Part shown: positions 9,065-16,953 of the stretch, piece by piece
Position numbering within the stretch: position 1 is the stretch's first letter
Layout of the letters: every line of letters starts with the position of its first letter
DNA from: Paracoccus marinaquae
Lineage (GTDB): Bacteria > Pseudomonadota > Alphaproteobacteria > Rhodobacterales > Rhodobacteraceae
Assembly (NCBI RefSeq): GCF_018860165.1
Contig: NZ_JAHKNG010000003.1
Coordinates: 1-64,000, forward strand
Length of the DNA: 64,000 bases
Direction of reading: 5' to 3'
The notes under the pieces: generated by a model
Told to the model about the DNA's origin: nothing
Databases searched by the model: none
What the model saw: only the letters and a program-made list of their open reading frames with translations
Made by a program: the position numbers and the translations under genes

Positions 9065-9658
9065 ATGAACATCAGATCACTCGCCCTCGCACCCGCCCTC
9101 ATCCTCGCCCTGGTCGTTCCGGCCCTGGCCGAGAAGATCCCGCTGAACGAGATCTCGCGCTATCTCAACAGCCTGAAGACCGCGACATCCGAGTTCACCC
9201 AGGTGAACCCGGACGGCACGATCTCGACCGGGACGGTCTTCATCCAGCGCCCGGGGCGCGTGCGCTTTGAATACAACAACGACAATACGCTGGTGCTGGC
9301 CTCGGCCGGCACGGTGGCGGTGTTCGATCCGAAATCCTCGGGCGAGCCGCAGCAATACCCGCTGTCGAAGACGCCGCTGTCGATCATCCTCGACGCCAAT
9401 GTGAACCTCGGGCGCGCCAACATGGTCACCGGCCATGCCGAATCGAAGAATTCGACCGTGGTGACGGCGCAGGATCCGGCACATCCCGAATACGGCAATA
9501 TCCGGATGGTCTTCACCAGCCCGACCGAGTTGCGGCAATGGGTCATCACCGATGACAGCGGCCAGAAGACCACGGTCATTCTGGGCGAAATGCGCAAGGG
9601 CGGCGCGATTCCGGCCTCGAAATTCTCGATCGGGGCCGAACTCGCGCGGCGCAACTGA
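9065..9658 (+). CDS. lolA: LolA-like outer-membrane lipoprotein carrier protein
   Basis: Periplasmic carrier of the LolA fold, 197 aa, with a cleavable signal peptide (MNIRSLALAPALILALVVPALA, cut before EK). The mature part opens with LNEISRYLNSLKTATSEFTQVNPDG, the usual LolA helix with its hydrophobic-cavity strand, then GTVFIQRPGRVRFEY. This carries lipoproteins from the LolCDE complex to the outer membrane. Length is normal. A perfect EcfG-type promoter lies about 65 bases upstream, so expression may rise in general stress. It could also be a LolA-like paralogue rather than the main carrier. Confidence 0.8.
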   Translation: MNIRSLALAPALILALVVPALAEKIPLNEISRYLNSLKTATSEFTQVNPDGTISTGTVFIQRPGRVRFEYNNDNTLVLASAGTVAVFDPKSSGEPQQYPLSKTPLSIILDANVNLGRANMVTGHAESKNSTVVTAQDPAHPEYGNIRMVFTSPTELRQWVITDDSGQKTTVILGEMRKGGAIPASKFSIGAELARRN

Positions 9659-9783
9659 TCGGTTTCCGACCGCCAATCCGCGGCATTCATCAATACCGAT
9701 GATGAATCATATCACCAAAGCGCGCTTGACCTTCCGGGCGTAAGGCCGCATCCGAATCTGCGATATCCTGTCGCAGGTTTCCC

Positions 9784-11034
9784 ATGACGACTCATGCCCG
9801 GCTGTTCACACCCGTCCTGATCGGCGGATCGCTGATCCTGTTGATCAACTTCGCCCTGCGCGCCAGCTTCGGGGTGTTCCAGATCCCCATCGGCGAGGAA
9901 TTCGGCTGGCCGCGGGCCGAATTCTCGCTGGCCATCGCCATCCAGAACCTTGCCTGGGGCATCGGCCAGCCGATCTTCGGGGCCTTCGCGGAACGCTGGG
10001 GCGACCGCTGGGCCATCATTCTGGGGGCAATCCTGTATTCGGCCGGCCTGGTCCTGACCGCCTTCGCGACCAGCCCGGCGGCCGTGCAGCTTCTGGAGGT
10101 GATGGTCGGCTTCGGCATCGCCGGCACCGGCTTCGGGGTCATCCTCGCCGTGGTCGGCCGCGCCGCCAGCGACCAGAACCGCAGCCTCGCCCTTGGCATC
10201 GCCACCGCCGCCGGGTCGGCCGGGCAGGTCTTCGGCGCGCCGCTGGCCGAGATCCTGCTGGCCTTCTACAGTTGGCAGGCGGTGTTCATGATCTTCGGCG
10301 CGATCGTGCTGACCTGCCTGTTCTTCCTGCCGATGCTGGGGGACGGCAAGCCGGCCACCCGCTCGGAACTGGAGGAAAGCCTCGGCAGCGTGCTGAAGCG
10401 CGCCTTCCGCGACCCCTCGTATTTGATGATCTTCGCGGGTTTCTTCTCCTGCGGCTACCAGCTGGCCTTCATCACCGCGCATTTCCCGGCGATGGTGACC
10501 GAGATGTGCGGCCCGATCTCGCCCATGGGCACATTGTCCAGCATCGGCATCGCCACCACCTCGGCACTGGGCGCGGCGGCGATCAGCCTGATCGGGCTGG
10601 CCAATATCGCGGGCGCGATCTTCGCGGGCTGGCTGGGCCAGCGCTATAGCCGCAAATACCTGCTGGCCGGGATCTATACCCTGCGCACCATCGCCTCGGC
10701 GGCCTTCATCCTGATGCCGATCACGCCGACCAGCGTCATCGTCTTCTCGCTGGTGATGGGCGGGCTGTGGCTTGCGACCGTGCCGCTGACCTCGGGTCTG
10801 GTGGCCTATATCTACGGGCTGCGCTACATGGGCACGCTTTACGGCTTTGTCTTCCTCAGCCATCAGCTGGGCTCTTTCCTCGGCGTCTGGCTGGGCGGAA
10901 CCATGTATGACATCTATGGCGATTACACGCTGGTCTGGTGGGTCGGCGTCGGTGTCGGCGCCTTCAGCGCGCTGATCCACCTGCCCGTGCGCGAGGCCCC
11001 CTCGCGCCTTCCGCCGGCGACGGCCGCGGCCTGA
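9784..11034 (+). CDS. MFS transporter, monocarboxylate/oxalate-type
   Basis: Inner-membrane permease of 416 aa with about 12 hydrophobic segments. The sequence between helices 2 and 3 (GAFAERWGDRWA) is the MFS motif A. The opening ASFGVFQIPIGEEFGWPRAEFSLA and GLWLATVPLTSGLVAYIYGLRYMGTLYG resemble the OFA/monocarboxylate-porter group. Substrate unknown. It stands alone, with the acid phosphatase pair starting 80 bases downstream on the same strand. Confidence 0.85.
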   Translation: MTTHARLFTPVLIGGSLILLINFALRASFGVFQIPIGEEFGWPRAEFSLAIAIQNLAWGIGQPIFGAFAERWGDRWAIILGAILYSAGLVLTAFATSPAAVQLLEVMVGFGIAGTGFGVILAVVGRAASDQNRSLALGIATAAGSAGQVFGAPLAEILLAFYSWQAVFMIFGAIVLTCLFFLPMLGDGKPATRSELEESLGSVLKRAFRDPSYLMIFAGFFSCGYQLAFITAHFPAMVTEMCGPISPMGTLSSIGIATTSALGAAAISLIGLANIAGAIFAGWLGQRYSRKYLLAGIYTLRTIASAAFILMPITPTSVIVFSLVMGGLWLATVPLTSGLVAYIYGLRYMGTLYGFVFLSHQLGSFLGVWLGGTMYDIYGDYTLVWWVGVGVGAFSALIHLPVREAPSRLPPATAAA

Positions 11035-11114
11035 CTATTGCCGGGGTGGCGGCTGCTGCCTATCGTTGTCCTTCCGGCCCGGTCAGGGAGCCGGGCCAAA
11101 CCGGAGGGATGACC

Positions 11115-11894
11115 ATGACCAAGACAAGACCGATCGCCGCTCTGGGCGCCTGTGCCGCAGCCCTGCTGCTGGCCGGCCCGCTGGCCGCGCAGGAGACGGC
11201 ATCCGCGACCGACTGCCCGGTCACCGAATTCGCCATGGGTCTTCGGTTCCAGCAGCAATCGGCCGAAGTACGGGCATTGCAGCGCCAGGCCTACAACATC
11301 GCCACCATGCGGCTGGACGCGGCGGTTCAGGGCGCGGCAGATCCGTCGAAACTGGCCGTCGTGACCGATCTGGATGAGACGGTGATCGACAATTCCGCGC
11401 TGCTGGCCCGCGACCTGGCGAACTGCCACACCTATGACGCCTGGGACACCTGGCTGCCGTGGGAGCGCGACGGCAACCCGACCCTGATCCCCGGCGCCAA
11501 GGAGTTCCTGGATCATGCGAACGGGCTGGGTGTCACGATCCGCTATATCTCGGACCGCGCGGATGAGCAGAAAGAGCATACGCTGGCGACCCTGACCGAG
11601 CTTGGCCTGCCGCAGGTCAGCGCCGAGTCGGTGCTGCTGTTGGGGCCGCCCAAGGTCGAGCGGCGCGATATCGTCTCGCAGGACCACCAGATCGTGCTGC
11701 TGCTGGGCGATACGCTGCATGATTTCGACGGGCGCTTCCGCAAGACCCCGCTGGACGAGCAGAAGGCGACGGTCGATCAGGAGGCCGCGAAATGGGGCGC
11801 CGAATGGATCGTCTTTCCCAATGCCGGCTATGGCACATGGTCCGAGGCCCAGTTGACCGCCTGGGACGCCGAAACCGTCATCGAGGAATGGTAG
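11115..11894 (+). CDS. Exported HAD acid phosphatase, 5'-nucleotidase e(P4) type
   Basis: Class C acid phosphatase of the HAD superfamily, 259 aa, probably periplasmic. A signal peptide (hydrophobic ALGACAAALLLAGPLAAQ) is followed by the e(P4) pattern: the DxDET nucleophile motif DLDETVIDNS, the WxxWER pair, the YISDR motif 2 with its Ser, and LLLGDTLHDFDG. e(P4) proteins are usually lipoproteins, but there is no lipobox cysteine at the cleavage site. The ATG at 11115 is preferred over 11109 because GGAGG is 7 bases away. It is followed 61 bases later by a paralogue without a signal peptide. Confidence 0.85.
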   Translation: MTKTRPIAALGACAAALLLAGPLAAQETASATDCPVTEFAMGLRFQQQSAEVRALQRQAYNIATMRLDAAVQGAADPSKLAVVTDLDETVIDNSALLARDLANCHTYDAWDTWLPWERDGNPTLIPGAKEFLDHANGLGVTIRYISDRADEQKEHTLATLTELGLPQVSAESVLLLGPPKVERRDIVSQDHQIVLLLGDTLHDFDGRFRKTPLDEQKATVDQEAAKWGAEWIVFPNAGYGTWSEAQLTAWDAETVIEEW

Positions 11895-11955
11895 GGGCGG
11901 TTTGACCTTTCCCGGCGGCGGGCCTAGCGTCCGCGCCGCAAAGGAAGGGACGCCG

Positions 11956-12639
11956 ATGACCAAGCCCGTCAAGCGCCACCCGCATGAACATGCGGTGGCC
12001 ATCCGATATCAGCAGCGCTCGGCCGAGGTGCGGGCGCTGCAACGGCAATCCTATGCGCTGGCGACGCTGCGGCTGCGCGATGCGGTAGCCGCCAATGGCG
12101 GATCGGGCGCCGGGCTGGCGGTGGTGTCCGATATCGACGAGACGATCCTCGACAACAGTGCCGTCATGGCCCATGCGATGGTTCAGGGCAGGCGCGACAA
12201 TGTCGAGACGTGGAAGCTGTGGGAACGCGAGGGCGATCCGCATCTGATCCCGGGCGCGGCCGATTTCTTCGCGCTGGCCGACCGGCTGGGGGTGACGATC
12301 TTCTATGTCTCGGACCGCTTCAACGAGAACAAGCTGGCCACCATCGCCACGCTTTCCCGCCTCGGCCTGCCGCAGGTCAGCGCCGATCACGTGCAGTTGT
12401 TCGGCCCGCCCAAGGCCGAACGCCGCGCGGCCATCGAACGCAATCATCGCATCGTCCTGCAACTGGGCGACACGCTGCATGATTTCCACGGTGCCTTCGC
12501 AGGCGTCACGCTGGAGGACCAGCACCGCCTGACCGAGGATCATGCCGGGCGTTTCGGCGAGGACTGGATCGTCTTTCCGAACGCCGCCCATGGCACCTGG
12601 ATGGAGGCGGACCTGCGCCCCTGGAACGTGCCCACCTGA
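11956..12639 (+). CDS. HAD acid phosphatase, e(P4) type, no signal peptide
   Basis: Paralogue of the preceding gene with the same blocks in the same order: QQRSAEVRALQRQSY, DIDETILDNS, WKLWER, YVSDRFNENK, LGDTLHDFHG and DWIVFPNAAHGTW. All catalytic motifs are kept. The protein is 227 aa and starts MTKPVKRHPHEHAVAIRYQQ, with no hydrophobic leader, so it should stay in the cytoplasm. The ATG at 11956 has AAGGAAGGGA just upstream. Likely a tandem duplication followed by loss of the signal, but the reverse order cannot be excluded. Substrate probably nucleotides. Confidence 0.8.
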   Translation: MTKPVKRHPHEHAVAIRYQQRSAEVRALQRQSYALATLRLRDAVAANGGSGAGLAVVSDIDETILDNSAVMAHAMVQGRRDNVETWKLWEREGDPHLIPGAADFFALADRLGVTIFYVSDRFNENKLATIATLSRLGLPQVSADHVQLFGPPKAERRAAIERNHRIVLQLGDTLHDFHGAFAGVTLEDQHRLTEDHAGRFGEDWIVFPNAAHGTWMEADLRPWNVPT

Positions 12640-12678
12640 CCTCTCGGCCGGCACCGGCCGCCCACTCGAACAAGAGAA

Positions 12679-12708
12679 ATGGCGGACAGCCTTTGGGCTG
12701 TCCGCCAT
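12679..12708. terminator. Hairpin terminator after the acid phosphatase pair
   Basis: Perfect 13-bp stem (ATGGCGGACAGCC / GGCTGTCCGCCAT) with a 4-base loop, 40 bases past the phosphatase stop. There is no T-run to the right; the leftward side is pyrimidine-rich, so it may also serve the facing gene at 12783-13220. Confidence 0.6.
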
Positions 12709-12782
12709 GCCACCCGCGAGCAGGACTGAGCAGGGAGGAACTCTTGAACGGAAGAGCCCGCAGAGTGGCCCCGGCCTGGCTT

Positions 12783-13220
12783 TTAGGCAGGCCGGTTCCC
12801 GACGTCTCCGGCTGTTACTTCGTTACCCATCACACGGGCAATGACCGGAAGGACGAAGAGATCGAAACGCGCACGATCCGGTGCGAAGGCGCCGGGTCTG
12901 CCAACACCGCCGCAATCTTCGCAATCGAGGATCGTGCCCCAACAGTTCGGGCAGGCGCCAAGAGCGCGTGCCAGCATTTCAGCGTGACCCACCAGCAGCC
13001 GGTTCTCGCGTTCCAGCCGGCGGAAGGCCGCCCAGGTGGGATGGTCGGATCCGGCTAGAGGAACCTCCGGATCCGGCCGTCCCGGTGATGTCGTTCCCAG
13101 GCTTTGCAGAAGGTTACCGGCCGGCTCATTCTCTTCACCCCCCGGCACGGTTCCCAGATTCCGAAAAGCGGCAATCATACTGTCGATACTTGATACTGAC
13201 TGGGCACACATGGTCGACAT
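12783..13220 (-). CDS. Conserved hypothetical protein with a four-cysteine cluster
   Basis: 145 aa, function not recognised. The N-terminal half is low in predicted structure. From about residue 78 it reads FRRLERENRLLVGHAEMLARALGACP, a helix that could be coiled, and then C-P-N-C, eight residues, C-E-D-C-G-G, a DnaJ-like zinc-binding pattern. The C-terminus (DRARFDLFVLPVIARVMG) is hydrophobic-helical. The start is set at ATG 13220 after GAGAGG; 13211 is also possible. Similar CxxC...CxxC small proteins occur in Rhodobacterales, as far as I recall. Repeated CGTGAAT motifs lie upstream. Confidence 0.6.
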   Translation of the reverse strand: MSTMCAQSVSSIDSMIAAFRNLGTVPGGEENEPAGNLLQSLGTTSPGRPDPEVPLAGSDHPTWAAFRRLERENRLLVGHAEMLARALGACPNCWGTILDCEDCGGVGRPGAFAPDRARFDLFVLPVIARVMGNEVTAGDVGNRPA

Positions 13221-13392
13221 CCCCTCTCTTGGCCGCGGATGGTCAAGGTCACGCTTGCTCACCCGCCGCTGATGGAACTGTTTTGCACCCCCGCCGTGAA
13301 TGGAGCGTGAATCGCGATGGCATGGTTGCGTGAATTCTGCGCCAGAATCGGTCAGATCGCGGATTATTCGGGGAAAAATCGCCCTACGGCCC

Positions 13393-14016
13393 TCAATCGC
13401 CCGGGGCGAAGCTCCGCGGACGCCGCAGATAGACGTAATAGGCGCCCTCGCCGCCGTGCCGGTCATGCGCGGAGGTGACCTGCTGGACCACCTGCGCCAG
13501 CGGCGCGCCGTGCAGCCAGTGCGGCACCTGATGGCGCAGCGCGCCGGGACGGGTGGGCAGCGGGCCATGATCCCCCCTGCCCTTGCCGGTGATCACCAGA
13601 ACCAGCCGGCGGTCGTTCGCATGGCAGGACAGGATAAAGCGCGTCAGTTCGGGCTGCGCCTCGGCCAGCGTCATCCCATGCAGGTCCAGCCGGGCTTCGG
13701 GCCGCAGCTTGCCCTGGGACATCCGGCGATGGGTCTTCTGATCCATGCGCAACGGGCCGTTCGCCAGACGCTCCGCGGGACTGGGCGCCGGATGATAGCC
13801 ACCCGCCGGCAGCGCCGCCGACTGGCCGATGCGAAAGCGCGGCACCGGCGGAGGCGGAGCCGCAGCGAAAGACGGCCGATTCGGCGCGGGTGACGGTTCA
13901 GGCGGGGAATCGGCCACCGGCAACGCCCTCCCGGGCACCAGCGGCGTGGCGCTGCGGGCGATGCGGGACCACAGATCGCGCTCCTCGGCCGTCAGTCCCC
14001 GGCGGCGCCGGGCCAT
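13393..14016 (-). CDS. Smr/MutS2-domain protein
   Basis: 207 aa with an unstructured, Pro-rich middle (PPEPSPAPNRPSFAAAPPPP) and a C-terminal Smr domain: LDLHGMTLAEAQPEL is the LDLHG motif, then LVLVITGKGRGDHG with the GKG motif, and GGEGAYYVYLRR at the end. Smr domains nick branched DNA or cleave RNA; the role of this stand-alone version is not clear. Its ATG overlaps the stop of the Tim44-domain gene by one base (TGATG), so the two are probably translationally coupled. Confidence 0.85.
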   Translation of the reverse strand: MARRRRGLTAEERDLWSRIARSATPLVPGRALPVADSPPEPSPAPNRPSFAAAPPPPVPRFRIGQSAALPAGGYHPAPSPAERLANGPLRMDQKTHRRMSQGKLRPEARLDLHGMTLAEAQPELTRFILSCHANDRRLVLVITGKGRGDHGPLPTRPGALRHQVPHWLHGAPLAQVVQQVTSAHDRHGGEGAYYVYLRRPRSFAPGD

Positions 14017-14672
14017 CAGCCGGTCGCGACCAGTTGCCAGTTGGGATCGTTTTCACCCATGCGCCGGGCGAAGGTCCAGACATCGCGCTGCTTGCGCGAG
14101 GATTTGGGATCGCCCTCCACGACATTGCCCTGCACATCCCGCGTGGCGGCGATCAATTCACCCACGAAACGGACCGAGATCTCGGCCATGCCGGTCTGGG
14201 CATCGAACTCGGCCCCGGCAAGCGAGGTTTCCCGGGTGCCCAGGAATTGCGCCTCGACCGTCTGGCCCTGCGCGGCGCGGGCATCGATCACCGACTGGAA
14301 CGCCTCGGCCACGGGTTCGGCAAGGAAGGGGCGTACCTCGGACAGATCGCCCCGCTCGAAGGCCATCAGGATCATCTCATAGGCGGCCTTGGCCCCGGTC
14401 AGGAAATCGTGAACGCCGAAGGACGGCTCGACCCGCTTCATCGCCGCCAGCGCAGAGGCCGCGGGGCTGCCCGGCTCGACCAGATCGGCGATGTCCTGAT
14501 CGACCTCGTCGGCCGTGCCCTCGATCACCTCGAAGCGGCGGCGCTGCGGCTCGGGCGCGTCTATCTTGGGTTGTTCGAACCCGTCGCGCGTTCCCAGCAC
14601 GTTGCGCAGCCGCAGGATCAGGAAGATCGCGATTGCGGCCAGCACTAGCAACTGGATCAGCGGGTTGGACAT
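14016..14672 (-). CDS. Tim44-domain membrane-anchored protein (TimA-like)
   Basis: 218 aa. One N-terminal membrane helix (NPLIQLLVLAAIAIFLILRL) is followed by an acidic linker and a Tim44-like domain (FLTGAKAAYEMILMAFERGDLSEVRPFLAEPVAEAFQ, then WTFARRMGENDPNWQLVATG). Bacterial homologues associate with the inner membrane; the Caulobacter relative TimA binds outer-membrane porin precursors, but that role is not proven here. Start at ATG 14672 after GAGG. It is divergent from fxsA and coupled to smr. In related genomes, as I recall, mltA lies between these two genes; it is absent here. Confidence 0.82.
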   Translation of the reverse strand: MSNPLIQLLVLAAIAIFLILRLRNVLGTRDGFEQPKIDAPEPQRRRFEVIEGTADEVDQDIADLVEPGSPAASALAAMKRVEPSFGVHDFLTGAKAAYEMILMAFERGDLSEVRPFLAEPVAEAFQSVIDARAAQGQTVEAQFLGTRETSLAGAEFDAQTGMAEISVRFVGELIAATRDVQGNVVEGDPKSSRKQRDVWTFARRMGENDPNWQLVATG

Positions 14673-14783
14673 CTGGTCAGCCTCGGTTTGCGACAGATCT
14701 GTTGGTATCACGCGTTCTGGTCCCTATGTAGGGAGCGGACCGGTGCAAGTCCAGCTAGGGCACCGGCAGGAAGGGGAATTCGC

Positions 14784-15329
14784 ATGTGGCTTGTAGTGCT
14801 GTTCGTGGCCGTGCCGTTGATCGAGATCGCGCTGTTCATCCAGGTCGGAGGACTGATCGGCCTGTGGCCGACGCTGGCCATCGTCCTGCTGACCGCGATG
14901 CTTGGCACATCGCTGATGCGCAGCCAGGGCGCGCATGCCTGGCGCGAGGTTCAGGGCAGCTTCAACGAGATGCGCGACCCGACGCGGCCGCTGGCGCATG
15001 GGGTGATGATCCTGATCGCCGGGATGCTGCTGCTGACACCGGGTTTCTTCACCGACACACTGGGGCTGCTGCTGCTTGTGCCGCCGGTCCGTGATGCGGT
15101 CATGCGCTATCTGGCCAGCCGGGTTCAGGTGACGCAAGTGCAGATGGGCGGGGCCACGATGCACCGCGAAGCGCACCGGCCGCCCTATGGCGAGGGCGTG
15201 ATCGATGGCGATTACGTGGTCGAGGACGACGGCTATGCCACGCGCCCGCGGACGCCGCCCGACCTGCCGGCGGATCTTTCCGATGACGGGCCGCGCCCGC
15301 GTGGCGGATCGGGCTGGACGCGGCATTGA
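14784..15329 (+). CDS. fxsA: FxsA-family inner-membrane protein
   Basis: 181 aa. Four hydrophobic segments (VVLFVAVPLIEIALFIQVG, LIGLWPTLAIVLLTAMLGTSLM, GVMILIAGMLLLTPGFFTDTLG and the next LLLLVPPVRDAV) fit FxsA, whose E. coli member suppresses F-plasmid exclusion of phage T7. The C-terminal 60 residues are an acidic hydrophilic tail. The ATG at 14784 has GGAAGGGG just upstream; the longer upstream frame is not family-like. Confidence 0.85.
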   Translation: MWLVVLFVAVPLIEIALFIQVGGLIGLWPTLAIVLLTAMLGTSLMRSQGAHAWREVQGSFNEMRDPTRPLAHGVMILIAGMLLLTPGFFTDTLGLLLLVPPVRDAVMRYLASRVQVTQVQMGGATMHREAHRPPYGEGVIDGDYVVEDDGYATRPRTPPDLPADLSDDGPRPRGGSGWTRH

Positions 15330-15387
15330 GGCCGCGCCCACCGGCTGCTAGAAGCACCCGCAAGTCCGTACTTGCGAGGTAGAGAGA

Positions 15388-15900
15388 ATGGCCGACGAAA
15401 CCACCCCGAACGGCGAAGCCGCCGCGCAGCCGCAGGTGCGGATGCAGATCCTGGCGCAGTATATCCGTGACCTGTCCTTCGAGAACGCCGTGGCGACCAA
15501 GGGCGCGCCGCAGGGCGAGGTCCAGCCCGAGATGACCGTGCAGGTCAGTCTGGACGCCCGCAAGCGCGGCACCGAGCATCAATATGAGGTGATCTCGAAA
15601 TACCGCATCACCTCGACCAACAAGGCCGACGGACAGACCATGTTCCTGGCCGAGCTGGACTATGGCGGGGTCTTCCATATCGAGGGCGTGCCGGACGAGC
15701 AGCTGCACCCGTTCCTGATGATCGAATGTCCGCGGATGCTGTTCCCCTTCGTGCGCCGCATCATCTCGGACCTGACCCGCGACGGCGGCTTCCCGCCCTT
15801 CAACATGGATCCGGTCGATTTCGTCGCGCTCTATCGGCAGGAACTGGCCCGTCGCGCCCAGGCGCAGGCCGGCGCGCCCGCGGATCAGCGGCTGTCCTGA
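15388..15900 (+). CDS. secB: Protein-export chaperone SecB
   Basis: Cytoplasmic tetrameric chaperone that holds preproteins unfolded and hands them to SecA. The 170-aa protein shows the family pattern: VRMQILAQYIRDLSFENA, a substrate-groove strand, IECPRMLFPFVRRIISDLTRDGGFPPFNMDPVDF, the most conserved block, and a flexible C-terminal tail. Normal length. It follows fxsA on the same strand, and the HD hydrolase begins 4 bases after its stop. Confidence 0.95.
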   Translation: MADETTPNGEAAAQPQVRMQILAQYIRDLSFENAVATKGAPQGEVQPEMTVQVSLDARKRGTEHQYEVISKYRITSTNKADGQTMFLAELDYGGVFHIEGVPDEQLHPFLMIECPRMLFPFVRRIISDLTRDGGFPPFNMDPVDFVALYRQELARRAQAQAGAPADQRLS

Positions 15901-15903
15901 TCC

Positions 15904-16515
15904 ATGCCACCCCGGCCGCAGCGAGCCTGGCAGCGGATGCTGTCGGGCCGGCGTCTGGATCTGCTGGACCCGACCCCCTTCGACATCGAGATCGAGGATA
16001 TCGCCCACGGTCTGGCCTTCGTCGCGCGCTGGAACGGCCAGACGCATGGCGACTGGCCCTATTCGGTGGCCGAACATTCACTGCTGGTCGAAGACATCTT
16101 CGCGCGCCTGAACCCGACGGTGGAACAGCGCTGGCGGCTGGCGGCCCTGCTGCATGACGCACCGGAATATGTGATCGGCGACATGATCTCGCCGGTCAAG
16201 GCGGCCCTGGGGCGGGAATATGGCGCCATGGACGAAAGACTGACGGCGGCAATCCACCGCCGTTTCGGCCTGCCCGCCGCCCTGCCAATTCAGATCAAGC
16301 GGAAAATCAAGCAGGCCGACCGGATTTCGGCAAGGCTGGAGGCGGTTCAGATCGCCGGTTTTACCGAAACCGAAGCGAGACGCCTGTTTCCCGTACAAAA
16401 CGAGCATATTTTATCTGCGGTCGGAATAACCTTGTGCCCGCCCGCAGAGGTCCGTGAAAGATATCTGGATCGGTTCCAGGCATTGATCCGTCTGATCGAT
16501 AAAAAAAATTACTAA
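15904..16515 (+). CDS. HD-domain hydrolase (YfbR-like)
   Basis: Metal-dependent phosphohydrolase of the HD superfamily, 203 aa. Metal ligands can be placed: the His of VAEHSLL, the HD of LLHDAPEYVIGDM and the Asp of KQADRISARLEA. IGDMISPVK is typical of YfbR-like 5'-deoxynucleotidases, which hydrolyse dNMPs, but the substrate here is unknown. The last ~40 codons are notably A/T-rich, as is the intergenic region before hvrA. It starts 4 bases after secB and is probably co-transcribed. Confidence 0.8.
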   Translation: MPPRPQRAWQRMLSGRRLDLLDPTPFDIEIEDIAHGLAFVARWNGQTHGDWPYSVAEHSLLVEDIFARLNPTVEQRWRLAALLHDAPEYVIGDMISPVKAALGREYGAMDERLTAAIHRRFGLPAALPIQIKRKIKQADRISARLEAVQIAGFTETEARRLFPVQNEHILSAVGITLCPPAEVRERYLDRFQALIRLIDKKNY

Positions 16516-16543
16516 ACTTGAAATTACTCGACAGACGATTCGA

Positions 16544-16562
16544 GCCGGCCTTTCTGGCCGGC
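16544..16562. terminator. Hairpin between the HD hydrolase and hvrA
   Basis: Perfect 7-bp stem GCCGGCC / GGCCGGC with a TTTCT loop, in the 51-base gap between two convergent genes, so it could act in both directions. Confidence 0.5.
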
Positions 16563-16566
16563 CGTC

Positions 16567-16878
16567 TCAGATCAGCAGATCTTCCATCTGCCTGCCACTT
16601 TCGAGGCTTTCCTGAACCCAGCGCGGTTTGCGCCCGCGCCCCGTCCAGGTCATCGTCGGATCCTCGGGATTGGCATATTTGGGCGGAACGGTCCCGGCCC
16701 GACGAGGTTTGCCGCCCGTAAGTTCGGCCAGATTGAAGCCATGTTCACGCGCAGCCTCCTCGATGGCGGCCAACGCCTCGCGACGCTTGCGGTCCTCATA
16801 GGAGTTGATCGCGCGTTCCAACCTGGCGCGCAGATCCCGCATTTCCTTAAGCGTCATCTTATCAAAATCGATGTTCAT
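16567..16878 (-). CDS. hvrA: H-NS-family regulator HvrA
   Basis: Small nucleoid-associated transcription factor, 103 aa. The N-terminal helix (MTLKEMRDLRARLERAINSYEDRKRREALAAIEEAARE) drives oligomerisation; the C-terminal AT-hook-like core (PKYANPEDPTMTWTGRGRKPRWV) is the H-NS/HvrA DNA-binding motif. Its place after regA and senC matches the Rhodobacter capsulatus order, where HvrA tunes photosynthesis and nitrogen genes; photosynthesis need not apply here. The start at 16878 gives the normal N-terminus; an ATG at 16899 is also possible. An A/T-rich palindrome abuts the upstream ATG. Confidence 0.85.
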   Translation of the reverse strand: MNIDFDKMTLKEMRDLRARLERAINSYEDRKRREALAAIEEAAREHGFNLAELTGGKPRRAGTVPPKYANPEDPTMTWTGRGRKPRWVQESLESGRQMEDLLI

Positions 16879-16898
16879 TGGTTTTGAATCCGTCTGCA

Positions 16899-16921
16899 TT
16901 GATATAACAATATTATATCAA
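16899..16921 (-). promoter_or_regulatory. A/T-rich palindrome with -10-like element upstream of hvrA
   Basis: TTGATATAA and its exact complement TTATATCAA, separated by 5 bases, form a perfect 9-bp inverted repeat. Read leftward it contains TATAAT at 16917-16912. If that is the -10 box, transcription starts about 16905 and the leader to 16878 is only ~27 bases. It could be an operator, possibly for HvrA itself. Confidence 0.45.
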
Positions 16922-16953
16922 CCGCAGAAAGTTTCAACCAGATTAAGCGAACT

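Noticed and set aside
13274..13298. GGAAC-N16-CGTG as an EcfG promoter
   Set aside because: The -10 box has a mismatch and it points away from both flanking genes.
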